A stretch of DNA of 64,000 bases, taken from contig JAHQIY010000011.1 in NCBI GenBank assembly GCA_019054805.1, positions 2,113,001 through 2,177,000 of the forward strand. Reading direction: 5' to 3'. Position numbers and translations under genes: made by a program. Shown one piece after another: positions 12,827 to 24,239 of this stretch; position 1 is the first letter of the stretch, and each line of letters opens with the position of its first letter. Below the pieces are notes generated by a model. It was not told the origin of the DNA. It did not search any database and saw nothing but the letters and a program-made list of their open reading frames with translations. This DNA is from Brachionus manjavacas (taxonomy: Eukaryota > Rotifera > Eurotatoria > Ploima > Brachionidae).

Positions 12827-13765
12827 TGTTATCGTGATAACAATTTTTTTATCAAAAGATTCGTTATCTGTAATTTAATATTACATAATAAAAAAAAAGT
12901 GTTATCAGTAAACTTATTATAATAATAATAAAAATAAGCTACGGCAAGTATGCTTGCGGGGATGTTTTACCAGGAAGACATCTATGGTAAGGGAAAACAT
13001 GATCGAGAGAAACTAAACAAACATTGTATCACTACAAACAAACAATCCGTTACACAATCGTCCCAAAAAGGTAAATACCCTTAAACTTCAAAACCTCCTC
13101 AAATTCCCTCAAGCCCACTGGAAAATTTCCATGCATTGAGCCTGTTCTTGAACTGTTTTAAAGTCAAGGCACCGATCACTGTCTCAGGTAGGCTGTTCCA
13201 ATCTCTAATTACACGATTTGTGAAGAAGTTATGTTATCAATAAAATAATTATTATTATCAAATTAATTATCAAATAAACTAAAAAAATTTGCGTTTGCAA
13301 GTCATTTAATTATTAAATTAATCTAAAGACAACGATTAATTTTTTTTATCTTTGTTTTCTTGCCAAATGATATTTGTATTCCCCCTTCACCATTCAATAA
13401 TAGACCACACAATTCACATTTTTTTGATTTTTTTTATTGCTGAGTATCATTTTTATCTCTTACATTTGATCACCTGCCATTTTAGATTTCTCTAACGATT
13501 TTATATCACATATATCACAAAACCGCTTTTTTTTTGACATCACAAGAAAATAATTTAAATAATTTATTTAATTTTTCGATCTTTTCTTCAGCTTTTTTTG
13601 GTTCTTCAATTTTCTTCTTTCTTTTCTTACTCTTGCTTGACCAGGTCATCAAGACAGTCCGACCCAGTTTCTTATTTTGTTATAAAATACGAGATTATGT
13701 TATCTTTAAAAATAACGAAATCTTTTGATAACAAAATTTGCTATCACCTTGATAACATAATCGGT
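12827..13765. mobile_element. Inverted-repeat DNA element carrying a LINE insertion
   Basis: About 45 bp near 12827-12872 (GTTATCGTGATAACAATTTT, then TATCAAAAGATTCGTTAT) recur in inverted orientation near 13715-13762. The motif GTTATCA/TGATAAC is repeated several more times inside and up to 13805. There is no transposase frame. A LINE 3' end sits in the middle (12913-13231). Superfamily unknown; the inverted repeat itself is seen directly but imperfect. Confidence 0.55.
12913..13231 (-). mobile_element. 5'-truncated LINE 3' end, (TTA)n tail
   Basis: On the minus strand the region reads NFFTNRVIRDWNSLPETVIG, ALTLKQFKNRLNAWKF, then a stop and a 3' untranslated part ending in TTATTATTATAA-type repeats at 12913-12935. 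This is the standard C-terminus of LINE ORF2 proteins of the CR1/L2/jockey type. It is flanked by TGTTATCAGTAAA (12900-12912) and TGTTATCAATAAA (13232-13244), a 13-bp direct repeat with one mismatch, which fits a target-site duplication. Confidence 0.85.
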
Positions 13766-13994
13766 CGATCAATAAATAACATTTCATGTTATCAAATGAT
13801 AACAATACCGGGGAGACCCGGGATCTAAATAGCTTCAGATGAGGCCAAAAATCATGTAAAATTGTCATCGAGCAAACATGCAAATCCAGTTCCGTGTCCA
13901 ATATTCAATTATCGAAGAATCGAATTCCATATCGCTAAAAACATCCAATTTTATTTGAAGTTTTGATCGTAATTTTCACTTTGTCTTTTTTACT

Positions 13995-14125
13995 TGTGAA
14001 TAATAATAATAATAAAAGCCCCTGCTTTTATAAAGCGAATGCTAGGGAACTGTCGACCATTGTGACCACTGCCGGATCACCAATGACCGAGACCAGCAAT
14101 AGACTATTATTTTCACTAAAACCTA
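13995..14125 (-). mobile_element. LINE-like 3' end with (AAT)n tail
   Basis: A short GC-richer block in AT-rich surroundings starts at a tract of five AAT units (about 13999-14015) followed by a short hairpin (AAAAGCCCCTGCTTTT). No coding part remains, so this looks like the 3' untranslated end of a heavily 5'-truncated minus-strand LINE. Family unassigned. Confidence 0.4.
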
Positions 14126-16150
14126 ATTGAAGAATAGGCTGAATTTTAAATTAGAAAGCCTTGGTAAGAAGATTTGAGCAAGTTATCATGTTTTTAAGAT
14201 TTTATAAAATTAATGGAAAAAGTTCAAAATACAAATAAATAATCAAAAAAGTTGACTTCATACGAAATCTAAAATATCTCATTATTTTTGAAAGCATAAA
14301 AAAAATATTTTTAAAAATTATATTATTAGATTTAAAAATTATTTGTGTATTAACGCATCGTCCTCTTCTTTGTTTTTGAGAGAAAAGTGGAGTTATGTGT
14401 ATTTACGCACTAAAATGAGAACTCAATATTTTTCAGCAAAAAATAATGAAAGATTAATTATTTTGATTGATATTTTAACATGATTGTTTTTTCAAAAAAA
14501 AACAATAGTTGACAAAGTTAAATCGTAATTGATTTATTGATTAAAACTTTTCATGTATTGACAATTAAAACTAACATTCCCTTTTTATAACATTATTCAA
14601 TCAACTAACATAAAATTTAAAGTCGAAAATGACCGTTAAATTTTCATATAATTCGATGGCGACATGTCAATATTCATTTTTTAACATTTTCACTTTTCCA
14701 CAATTCAGCTTTTATTTAAATTTTTTTTATTAGATCAATCTTGTACAAAAATTCGGTTAAAACCAAAACGTAATCTAACGAATAAATAAGATAGTGAGAA
14801 AGCTGATAAAACACGGATTTTGAAAGTTAAATTTCTCAGCAACAAAGGTGGAAATCTAAAAGCTACCTAACTGGCCGCCCTACGATTAGCCAGCTGACTC
14901 AGAAACAAATAAACAAGAATATTCAACAACATCACTAACAAAAGCATTACAATGGAAGTCAGTATGATATCAAGAATCGTTCAATTTGTTAAAAGTTTTG
15001 TGAATTTTTTTGTTAATCAGACTTTAATTTTTCTAGGGCAACCAATTTATAATCATCATTTTTTTATTTTTGTTTGACTTTACATTAATTAATTAATTCA
15101 ACTTTTAATTTAAAAAAAAAAATCTCTTGCTGTATTTTTTTTTATAATCTATTTCTTTTTAATAAATTCGCCAACATAGTTACACTCATACTTTTTTTAT
15201 TAATTTTTTATTAATATGCAAAATAGTATTTTTTTATAATCTCGATATAACGGGTATTTATTAGTTTAATTTAAGTAAAAAATGAGACGTTTTTATGCAT
15301 TTTGATGCAGTGTGCTTAAATGCGTCTAAATGAAAGATCCTATGACACCGAAAGTTAGTTAATAAACGCGATTTTATGCTTTGATTTACTCAATTCTACA
15401 CTTGTTTTTACGCGTAATATTTTGCGTAATTTTAATCTCGGGAAGTCATTCAAAAAGACTAAAAAAAACTAAAAAAATACACAAAAATGACCAAAAAAAT
15501 ATCTTAAGTCTAGTCCCTGACTTGACATTTTACAATTAACTCACTCAAAAGACGCTAAAGCTCTTTACGTAAAATCAGATCTAAGTCTAAATCTTCTTCA
15601 CCAAAAGGTTCAGTGTTAAATTTTTCTTATTTTCTTAATTTTTCAAAACTTACTTATAGGACACTTTTTTAGCTAACTACATCCGTAAAATATACTCATT
15701 TATTTTGCTTTACTTTGATAATTTTTCCACTCTTTAATGTTATTTTTCAAAAAATTCAATAATCAAGCCTACTAAAAAGTAATTATTTTTCGATTTTTAA
15801 ATTATTTAAATCTAAAATTGAAGCTAATAACTTCAATGACATAAACAACTTTCTAGAAAACTCGATTGAGTATTATCTTTATTTCTAACTAACACTCTCT
15901 TCTCATAATTTAGGGACTTTTTCTTAAATATGTTTTCATTTTTTAATGAAAGTTTCATTAAGTTAAAAATAGTGGATTTCTATTTAGTTTAGTGTTAATT
16001 AATTTTTTTATGCATAAACTTAATAATTGGGGAATTTATTTAATATTTGAGGAAAAAAATTTCAATTTTATTCAAAATAAATTGGGTATTTTATTCAAAA
16101 TAAATTTTATGTGATTAAAAATTAAAAATTTGCTAATCTAAACCTATTAT
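14126..16150. other. AT-rich stretch without a recognisable gene
   Basis: No coding region or delimitable repeat was seen. A few runs with TTACGCGT/TTTGCG words around 15290-15430 hint at a decayed element. Confidence 0.5.
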
Positions 16151-16440
16151 CCAGAGCCCGTATAGCCGAATGGTTTGTGTATTAGTCATGCAAGCAGAGG
16201 ATCGAGGGTTCAAAAACCGCTGAGGGTAAGAAATTTTCAAAATATCTCTGCAATTTGGGGCGAATGCTTAAACCTCTTTCATCATAAATAAAAGGGGGAC
16301 CAGTTTCGACTGGGTAATAATTACGGTGTAGATGATCAACTCGATGCAGTAGCCTCTGTGTCAGACGGAAGCAGTTACCCAAAAAGGTACTAGAACACGA
16401 GATGAGCGCCTCTTCATTATCCACTAGAATAGAATAGGGA
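16151..16440 (+). mobile_element. Probable tRNA-derived SINE
   Basis: The block begins GAGCCCGTATAGCCGAATGG, in which TAGCCGAATGG matches the RNA polymerase III A box, and about 40 bp later has GAGGGTTCAAAAACC, a fair B box (consensus GGTTCGANNCC). The arms do not fold into a working tRNA. About 220 bp of tRNA-unrelated sequence with clearly higher GC follow and end in AGAATAGAATAGGGAC, a short repetitive tail. A head of this kind, a unique body and a simple tail make up a SINE. A minus-strand open frame across it is a by-product. Confidence 0.6.
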
Positions 16441-16675
16441 CAATTATTTACAACAATTATCTACAAAATTGCTAACATTTAAACATATTAAGACAAAAAT
16501 TCGGTCGTCATGTACAAAGGTCAAGGTCGATTGATGATTTTTTTAAATGGTCGAATTTTGTTGTACTTGAAATTTAGGTCGGTCCAAGATCACACACAGT
16601 CAAGCTTAAATACTAATCATTAAACTCTTCAAATTTCATCAAAATTTTTCATCATATACTTTCAAATTAGATTAA

Positions 16676-18190
16676 ATGGAAAACATGAGCAAATCGAGAC
16701 TAGGCTCATCGCACACCGAGTTGCGTTCCATTGGCACAAGTTCGATCCTCATCTCCAAACAAAACAAACTCAAAACACCCTCCAAAACACCCCTCAAACT
16801 TTCGTCATCCTGTAAAAAGACAACTAACTCGAAGACAAACGACCGCTACATACCCAATCGGACAGACAGCGGCATCGAGCTCAGCTATCATCTAATGAGC
16901 CGAGAGAACATCGAGAACGAGCACCAAAAGGACAACAAAAAAATCGACACTGCCAAACGCAAACTCCTGTGCGAAATATCCCAAATAAACGACAAAGAGT
17001 CCAAAATCCTCAATTTCAACTCGAAACTAAACGACTCGGAGCAATCATTTGCCGAAAACTTGAAGTTGTTGTACAGTGCCGGCTCTAGCTCGAACAGTGT
17101 CAAAAAATCAACTGTCCGTCATGTCATCAATGCGCCAGAGAAAATTTTGGACGCGCCCGATTTTAAAGACGATTTTTGTAAGCTCAATCAAAAATTTACA
17201 AAAAAAATTTTTTTCTTCATTTTATTTTTTTCCAAAGATTTGAATCTAATGGACTGGTCGTCAAACAATTGTCTAGCAGTAGCATTGAACAAAGACTTGT
17301 ACATTTGGAACGCCACCACCAAAGACATATCCCAATTGTTCTCGATGGACGAGAATTCGCCTGACTACATCACCTCTGTGTCTTGGATTCAAAAAGGAAA
17401 TGTGCTAGCAGTAGGCAACTCAAAGCACATGATACAATTGTGGGACGTAACCAAACAGTGTGTGATCAGAACCCTTAAATCGCACTCTAGCCGGGTTGCT
17501 AGCCTGGCGTGGAACTCGCATGTGTTGACATCGGGCTCTCGTAGCGGCGACATTCATCACCATGACGTCAGAGTGGCCAAGCATCACATAGGAAATTCTA
17601 AATTTCACAACCAAGAAGTGTGCGGGCTTAGTTGGAGCCCGGAGGGCAGATATTTGGCGAGTGGCGCCAATGACAATTTAGTCGGTGTATGGGACCAGAA
17701 TTATAGCATGAGCTCGCGAGCTCCTTTGCATGTTCTCAGGGAGCACAGTGCCGCAGTAAAAGCTGTGTCGTGGTGTCCGTGGCAGAGCAACATTCTGTCA
17801 ACAGGTGGCGGCACTGCAGACGGCAAAATTTACATGTGGAATGTTTACAACGGCAATGTGGTTCAATCGGTTGACACCAAATCGCAGGTTAGTTGCATTC
17901 TGTGGTCAAGATGCCACAAAGAGTTCATTTCCAGTCACGGGCTCGAGAATAATCAGCTGACAATTTGGAAATATTCGGACTTGAGCAAGGTGGTCGAGCT
18001 GACCGGTCATACTAACCGGGTGCTGAAGATGGCTATTTCGCCAGATGAAGAAACTGTGGCAAGTATTGGAGCTGATGAAACGCTCAGACTGTGGAAGTGC
18101 TTTTCTGACGATGACAGGAAAAAAAGGTCCAAAGACTCCAGTCTGTGTGATAGCAAGTCACAGTCTAGTTTTTCAAGATGCATACGATAG
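16676..18190 (+). CDS. cdc20: Cdc20, WD40 activator of the anaphase-promoting complex
   Basis: Cdc20 binds the anaphase-promoting complex and substrate degrons to trigger anaphase. The N-terminal tail carries the C-box DRYIPNR (residues 56-62). LKLLYS (129-134) sits where Cdc20 proteins bind Mad2. ILDAPDFKDDF and LNLMDWSSNN then lead into a seven-bladed WD40 propeller (IWNATTKD, HDVRVAKHH, WCPWQSN, DETLRLWKCF). The protein ends in Ile-Arg, the IR tail that docks on Cdc27. These features point to Cdc20 rather than Cdh1/Fizzy-related. A 60-nt intron (17178-17237, GTAAGC...CAAAG) interrupts the gene. Removing it restores DDFYLNLMDWSS and gives 484 residues. The intron is a multiple of three with no stop, so the unspliced frame also reads through. 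The start is the first in-frame Met. A probable SINE lies about 240 bp upstream. Confidence 0.95.
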   Translation: MENMSKSRLGSSHTELRSIGTSSILISKQNKLKTPSKTPLKLSSSCKKTTNSKTNDRYIPNRTDSGIELSYHLMSRENIENEHQKDNKKIDTAKRKLLCEISQINDKESKILNFNSKLNDSEQSFAENLKLLYSAGSSSNSVKKSTVRHVINAPEKILDAPDFKDDFCKLNQKFTKKIFFFILFFSKDLNLMDWSSNNCLAVALNKDLYIWNATTKDISQLFSMDENSPDYITSVSWIQKGNVLAVGNSKHMIQLWDVTKQCVIRTLKSHSSRVASLAWNSHVLTSGSRSGDIHHHDVRVAKHHIGNSKFHNQEVCGLSWSPEGRYLASGANDNLVGVWDQNYSMSSRAPLHVLREHSAAVKAVSWCPWQSNILSTGGGTADGKIYMWNVYNGNVVQSVDTKSQVSCILWSRCHKEFISSHGLENNQLTIWKYSDLSKVVELTGHTNRVLKMAISPDEETVASIGADETLRLWKCFSDDDRKKRSKDSSLCDSKSQSSFSRCIR

Positions 18191-19000
18191 AGTCTGGTTT
18201 AACAGAGGTAAAAAATCGGTGTCAAATGAGGTGATTTTTGTATTTAAGAAGTTCAAAATCAAAAAATTAGTCGTTTATTTGAAAATTTTATATTAAAAAG
18301 TGTAGTTTTTTTTGTTTCGAATAATTTTTAATTTCATCTTTTATAATAAAATCTAAAACTAAATTTTGAAAATTCAGAATTTTTAGGACAATTTTTAATT
18401 TTATTTTACCAAGGTTTCTTTAGATTAGAGATAAAGTTTTGCTAAGCACTTTTTCATATCATCCTATAAATCATATGAACTGCTATGATATATGAAGTAC
18501 TTAGAAAATTTTTGTGATCAATTAATAAAACATATCGAAACGAAAGTCTAAATAATATTATTTAAAAAATTGTATCGCTGGATCAATGACCAAAGAGAAA
18601 CAAGAAAAAATCCTCCAACTCCTAACGAAAGCTCTCTAAGCAAAAATGCAATAAAAAAAAAATTTATATTTACCAAAGTGCCATTAAACAAGTTCTTTTT
18701 AACTTATTTTGTTTTTGTTTGAATTTTTGTTTTAACTTTTTTTCAAAACTTTAGAAAACCAAAAAAAAAAAATTCGGTCGAAAAACAAAATTTGAAAAAT
18801 TATTTCTATTATTTTTTTTTAATTCATTTAAATCATGTGACTAACACAAATATAAAACATTCTATTTTTTTTAGTTTTATCTAGAAAGACAAAATTTTAC
18901 TTTATTCTATTCTACTTTTTACTTTATTTTCTTTACATCACCCTTGCGGTGTTTATTGAATAAATAATAATAATAATAATTATTATTTAAAAAAAAAGTA
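18191..19000. other. 3' flank of cdc20 with a short LINE tail
   Basis: This is AT-rich, with candidate polyadenylation signals. Near 18945-18985 a small hairpin (CACCCTTGCGGTG) is followed by AATAAATAATAATAATAAT, the structure of a LINE 3' end reduced to a few dozen bases. No gene was seen. Confidence 0.45.
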
Positions 19001-19177
19001 GTTTAATTTTTTGTGTTTGAATTACAAAATGTATCCAATGTTGATAAAACATAGATAAAGTGTGATGTTTCAAATATTTTTTCAGTCTCAAATAATTTCA
19101 AGTTGAAGGCATTTTCACATTTAAAATTAAACTTGTTAGTTGGATAGGTCAAGTTTAGTTTTTATTTGAATAATTGA

Positions 19178-20744
19178 AGGTATTGTGAATTTCAAAAACA
19201 AAAAGAACAAAAATTTTTCTCTTGTTTATAAATCAAATTTACTATAATACAATATTTAAAAAAAAATACTGCAACATACTTGGTACGTCTTTTTTACCTA
19301 AAATAAAAATCAAATTTTATTTTTACAATTTAATCAAAAAATTTCATAATTGTGTAATTAATTTCATCGCAGATTTTTAAATTTTTTTTTTTAATATTTC
19401 AAAGCTTTTTTTAAAATGACTTTTTTTTTAATTATTAAAAACACAATTAAATTTAATCACACATTTAAAATTCACAATACCAAAATTAAAAAAAACATTA
19501 AAAATCTTTTTCTTTTAATTATTGATCACCAAAACGAACAAGATACCGTCATTGAAGCACTCCTAGAGGAAAATAAAAAATTAGTTAGTTAAGTTCAAAT
19601 ACTGAACCAAAAAATTGATCAATTGGAAAAAAAGGTGAAACCAAAGATGAATTGGTCAAATTTATTTAGAAAAAATGAATTAGCTGTTGAAAATCCAGAA
19701 CCCCAAGAAAAAACTCTCGAAAAAAATTGAAGCAGTGGAGGCCATTTCTGCTTTCTCGAATGAGTTAAGGGAGAGAGAAAAAAGGAAAAAGAATATAGTA
19801 GTAATAGTAATAGAGGAATCATACGATACGGACGAAAAGAGAATTGACATCCTCTTCAACTCCAACCGAGATAAGTTTTGGAAAGAAATGAGAAGAAATA
19901 GAAAACAAAAATGAGGATGTGAATATGAACATTAATGAAATAGAACGGTATGAAAAAGAAATTACGGAATCTTTAATCTCCAAAGGCATTGAAGTGGGGC
20001 CAGAGACTATAAAAAAAATCCTAGAGGAGCTCCCAAACGGGAAATGTACTGGATTTAATGACGTATCTAACGAGATGTTTAAATATGGTTGTTTGGATGA
20101 GTTAAGTAAATTTTTTGCAAAGATAATTGAGCCAATGATTCGATTTAACTAAATTCCATATTTATTCAATGTAGGCAAAATACTTCTGATTTTGAAAAAA
20201 TCTGTTTGTCCGAGGGATGATATAAATAACATTCGACCAATAACAATATCAGATACACTTGCCAATGTCTTTGAAAAGTACATTCTTCATAGAATAAACC
20301 AAAAACACATAGACCCTCACACCCAATTTGGCTTTGAACCAAACAGCTCTACGAACCATGGAATTTATACACTAACTGAAACAATTCAACATTACAAAAA
20401 GCGGAAGAAAAAATTATTTATTTGTGCGATTGATGCTAACAAGGCTTTCGATAAAGTTACAAGAGAAATCATGCTGAAGGACATGATGGGGAAAGAAGAA
20501 CCAGAAATATGGAGAGTACTGAAAAGACTCGTGGGCCCTTGCACAAAACAAAGACGAAATATCCTCAATATTTAAAACATCAGAAACTTTTTATTATAAA
20601 TTTTTTTTTTTTTTTAAACATCGCCAAGACAGGCGTAATTTTATGAAATAAATAATAATAATAATAATAATTTTAGTAAATTTTGAATTATCAAAAATGG
20701 AAGAATTTCGAATGTTCTTTTTGTTTTTGAAATTCACAATACCT
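19178..20744. mobile_element. Inner inverted-repeat element with perfect 32-bp ends
   Basis: The sequence starting AGGTATTGTGAATTTC at 19178 recurs as an exact reverse complement ending GAAATTCACAATACCT at 20744. The match covers 32 bp without a mismatch. A related end lies at 62055. About 130 bp at 19330-19460 (with CATAATTGTGTAATTAATTT) also occur in the same orientation at 20813-20945, just outside the right end. That is unexpected for simple nesting and implies a rearrangement or duplication. A LINE occupies most of the interior. Confidence 0.65.
19500..20672 (+). mobile_element. LINE with ORF1 and ORF2 remnants
   Basis: The left part is a broken ORF1-like region. It has a coiled-coil-like stretch (ENKKLVS, ILNQKIDQLEKKVK) and then SNELREREKRKKNIVVIVIE, a sequence common before the RNA-binding part of LINE ORF1 proteins. 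It passes directly into ORF2: PETIKKILEELPNGKCTGFN, a stop, then GKILLILKKSVCPRDD, NIRPITISDTLANVFEKYIL, QFGFEPNSSTNHGIYTL and ICAIDANKAFDKV, which are reverse transcriptase blocks 1-3. The endonuclease and the catalytic FADD region are deleted. The 3' end has the hairpin CGCCAAGACAGGCG and an (AAT)n tail at about 20645-20672. Confidence 0.8.
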
Positions 20745-21210
20745 CACAGTACCAATTTATCAAAATGGGAAATAATTTAGACGAAGTAAAATTTTTGATC
20801 AAATTTCATTTTTCCAATTTAATCAAAAAATTTCATAATTGTGTAATTAATTTCATCGCAGATTTTTAAATTTTTTTTAATATTTCAAAGCTTCTTTTTT
20901 AAATAACTTTTTTTTTTAATTATTAAAAATACAATTAAATTTAATTACGTATTATTAAGTTTTTGTTAAAATACATTAAACGAACCACTATTCAAGTGTT
21001 TAAGATGAACCACAAAACACAAGAAAAAATTTAAATTTTTTTTTAATTTTTGAAAAAAAAACTAAACTTGTTCTATCTCACTAACAAGTTTAATTTTAAA
21101 TATGAAAATGCTTGCGATTTTTTTTTCGAGACTGAAAAAATATTTGAAACATCGCACTTTTTCTATATTATTTCAACATTGGATACAGATGACAAAATAA
21201 ATTAATTTAA

Positions 21211-22570
21211 GCTTCTGATCTGATGTAAAAGGCCTTGGAATGTCAATTAGAAGGACAAATAATGCCTCAAACATATCAATTGGCAGTGATTACAATGTAA
21301 CTAAATACAGTATTTTGAAAAAGTTAAAAAACTGTTTGAGTTTGAATTGAGGGAGAATGGGATAGGATTGTTGCAACTGAGGCAATTTTTTTGGCTACAA
21401 ATAAGAGCTTCTTTCGAAACTTTTCTTAATTTTCTTAAAAATAAAAATCGACTGACTCCTGGTAACACCACCTGTCAGCGAACATCTTTTTGGCTAAATT
21501 TTTTGTTCTCTTTGATCAAAGTTAATTCTACTAAAAATAATGTAAAGCATTTAGACATACTAAAGAATTATTTTTGGTCAAGGATCTATAGATCTAAAAT
21601 GCCAATAGCATGTTATTTCAAGAAGACGATGTCAGTCAAATTTTGCATGAAGCATTTTCGCTTTGATCCTTCCTCTTTCAGCTATCAATGCCCATGTCTC
21701 ATAGGATATCAATCTCTTCCTTTTGTGTTTTACAAATCAACATTTTCTTCGAATTTCTAACTATCTTTTCTGTATATCTGACTCCTCTCGGTGTTTAAGA
21801 TTTAGAAGCCTCTTTCTGAGCTTTTTGCTGTATTCTGTCACTGATAATTAATTGATCAAAATGATTTCAATTTTTCTAATTTTTTTAGAAAAGCAAGAGT
21901 AAAATATTTTTTAAGCGATTTAGACCCGATTTAGACAAATAAGGACTAAAATCGGGTCAAAAAAGATTTAAGTCCTTATTTGAAAAAGCTTCAAAAGTAA
22001 TTTGCAATAATATAAATTTTTTTTTTTTTCAGTTTTTTTTTCTCTAATTTTATAATCGTTTGTTCACAATTCTTGAAGTCAAAGTCAAGTAATTAGCCTT
22101 GAATTTAATTCTTTTTAATTCGTTAAGTAAAAGTTATTAAAAGGATTTAAAAAAAAGGAGTGAAAAAAATTTAAGCCTAAAAGCTGGTGAATCTTTATAA
22201 ATTAAAAATTAATTTAATCGTTTTGAAAAAGTATAGTTTTATGGCTTTCCAATTTAGAGTGAGATTATTTTCAACTTCATTTTAATAATACACAAATTTT
22301 TAGGCTTTGGTGACTTCACTTTGAAAACACTGTAAGATATGCACAAGTCTTACTTTATTTTTTGGTTCACTTTTTAAGAATTCAAAATTTCTAATTTTAG
22401 TTAATGATGTGATTCTTAAAACTCCTGACTTTAAATTAAACTTGTGGCTTAAAAACAAGGCTGCTTTTTAACATGTCTTCTTAATCTCTCTGCGCTCTGG
22501 ATGATCAAATATCTGTTCAGGAAAGAAAGAAAAAAAATTATTGAATACTTTTATTTAAAGTAAAAACACT
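21211..22570. other. Gene-poor stretch with one unrecognised open frame
   Basis: An open frame of 137 codons at 21347-21760 (+) has slightly higher GC than its surroundings and several cysteines, but no motif I recognise and no clear splice signals. The neighbouring frame gives RRTNNASNISIGSDYN just upstream (about 21245-21300), also coding-like. It may be a transposon or gene relic. Nothing else was seen. Confidence 0.35.
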
Positions 22571-22571
22571 G

Positions 22572-22716
22572 ATGTTCCGCTTCTACAACAATTCACGTAA
22601 AATATTGAATTTTTACCTTTCTTTTCGTAAAATAAAGTAGACTTTTAATTTTACTTTTCTAATTAAACAAAAATTTACAATATTTTACGTAAATTGTTGA
22701 AGAAACAAAGGCAAAA
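22572..22716. repeat. Short inverted-repeat (hairpin) element
   Basis: CAACAATTCACGTAAAATAT in the left arm pairs with ATATTTTACGTAAATTGTTG in the right arm. The arms span roughly 22572-22612 and 22669-22716 around a 56-bp AT-rich loop. The size and structure are those of a small MITE. No target-site duplication could be fixed. Confidence 0.5.
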
Positions 22717-24239
22717 AAATTTGAAAAAAATAAAAAGAATATTTTGTTGATTTATAAAAAAAAAATGTATTTTTAATGCTGAGGCTGAAAGTGGATTCAT
22801 TCGTGTAACCAAATAGAGAAAATTTTAGTTGCTGATTCTATTGAGCATTCAATAAAAACACCAGCAACTAATTTTTCTAGGCATTTTTTTTTATTCTTGA
22901 AGTAAATTTTAATTTACTTTCTGCTAAAAATAGTTTTATTTTTTACTCAAGTTGGTACTAAAAAATTATAGACAATTTAAATCATAGGTGAGTTAGGTAA
23001 CAAAATGTTTGCCTAATGCCTAATGATCAGAAATTCTGTTAAAATTTTCTTACTAGACAATTTAAAAAAAGTAAATATCAAATAAAGATATCAAATTTGA
23101 AGCATATTTTGAATTTATTAAAAAAATATGGTTTTTAGAGGATTTTTTAAATCAGAAATATTTTTATAATAATCTCAGATTGCATAATCAACAATATCTT
23201 TCGATCTCTTTTTTTTTGTAAAATATCATGAATGTTTATACAATAAAATTGAATTATTTAATAAAAATCAAATTTTATCATTTTTAAGTTATATTTTTGG
23301 GTTAAATTAAAGATTAAAAACAAACATCTTGATAAAATCTTTCAAAATTTAATTAATCATTAAAATTTCATGAAAAATTAATTGAGAAATCACCAAATTT
23401 TAAACCAAAAACAATTTTTTCAATATTTTTATGTTTTTTAAAATGTGGATGACATGGAGAAAAGCAAGGTTCAAAGCAAACGATCGCCTCGAGTTAAATT
23501 CAAAAGTAATGACCCTACGATCCACAAAGAGTTAATACGAAAACAAAACTTTTATATTATTTTTAAATTAAAATAAAAAAAAATTTTGTCTGAAAAAATT
23601 ATCTAAAACTGATCTTTAATTTTTATTTTTTTCAAATAAAAAACTTATGACAAACTTTATGTTAAATTTTTTATTTATTTTAAAAAATATCAGACCACAA
23701 AATTTAATGAAAAATTTGAATAATTATTACATTTGAATTTTTTACTGTTGCTAATTTTAACTAAATAAGTTGAGTGGGTGACAATGACCAGTTGTTCCCA
23801 AGTTCCAAAATATATAAATAGATCTCACTTTGTTAATTCACTATGAAAAAAATTAAAAAAAATTCCTAAAATACTTTTGGTTTATTTTTATTATTAAAAA
23901 AATGATACTTATTTCTGCTGATCGTCACCGAATTGGTTGCAAAGTATTTCCTCAAATAACCTTGTCATGTAAACTGGCCTAATTAAATTAATTATTCATA
24001 CACTTTTAAATAACCCTAGTTCCAATAATATAAAAAGTTCCTTCGTCATTCTTTAAAATTCTAGTTTAAAATAAAACTAAACTTCAGAATAACATTTATT
24101 TTACGTAGTGTAAAAAAACAAAATTTAATTCATTTTTATATAACTTTGTTCTTGATTGTGACATACAGTACCATTCGTTTTCGATACTATTTAAAGCCTT
24201 GGTTTAAATTAATTTTCTTCAACTATTAGATATCAAAAA
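22717..24239. other. AT-rich intergenic region upstream of the dehydrogenase
   Basis: Mostly without features. One 40-codon frame at 23454-23576 (+), beginning MEKSKVQSKRSPRVKFKSND, stands out by higher GC and basic composition. It may be an exon or relic, but no partner exon was found. Confidence 0.4.

Larger units (their letters stand above)
19001..21210. mobile_element. Outer inverted-repeat element, copy 1 of a three-copy family
   Basis: The left arm (19001-19150: GTTTAATTTTTTGTGTTTGA, then CAATGTTGA, GATGTTTCAAATATTTTTTC) returns inverted at 21060-21210 (ATATTTGAAACATCGCAC, TCAACATTGG). The same arms bound the elements at 41322-42140 and 60342-61268. The subterminal part includes an AACAAGTTTAATTTTAAATATGA block. 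No transposase is encoded, so the family is non-autonomous. Here the inside has been invaded by a second inverted-repeat element and a LINE. The superfamily is not clear from the tips. Confidence 0.7.

Noticed and set aside
16151-16235. A functional tRNA gene
   Set aside because: A- and B-box-like words are present, but the acceptor, anticodon and T stems do not pair; the unit continues into a SINE-like body.
16182-16424. 80-codon minus-strand frame
   Set aside because: Lies entirely across the SINE-like repeat with no protein motif.
17420-17614. 64-codon minus-strand frame inside cdc20
   Set aside because: Antisense of the WD40 repeats, no motif of its own.
18045-18296. 83-codon frame overlapping the end of cdc20
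   Set aside because: A shifted-frame shadow of the last WD40 repeat and the IR tail.
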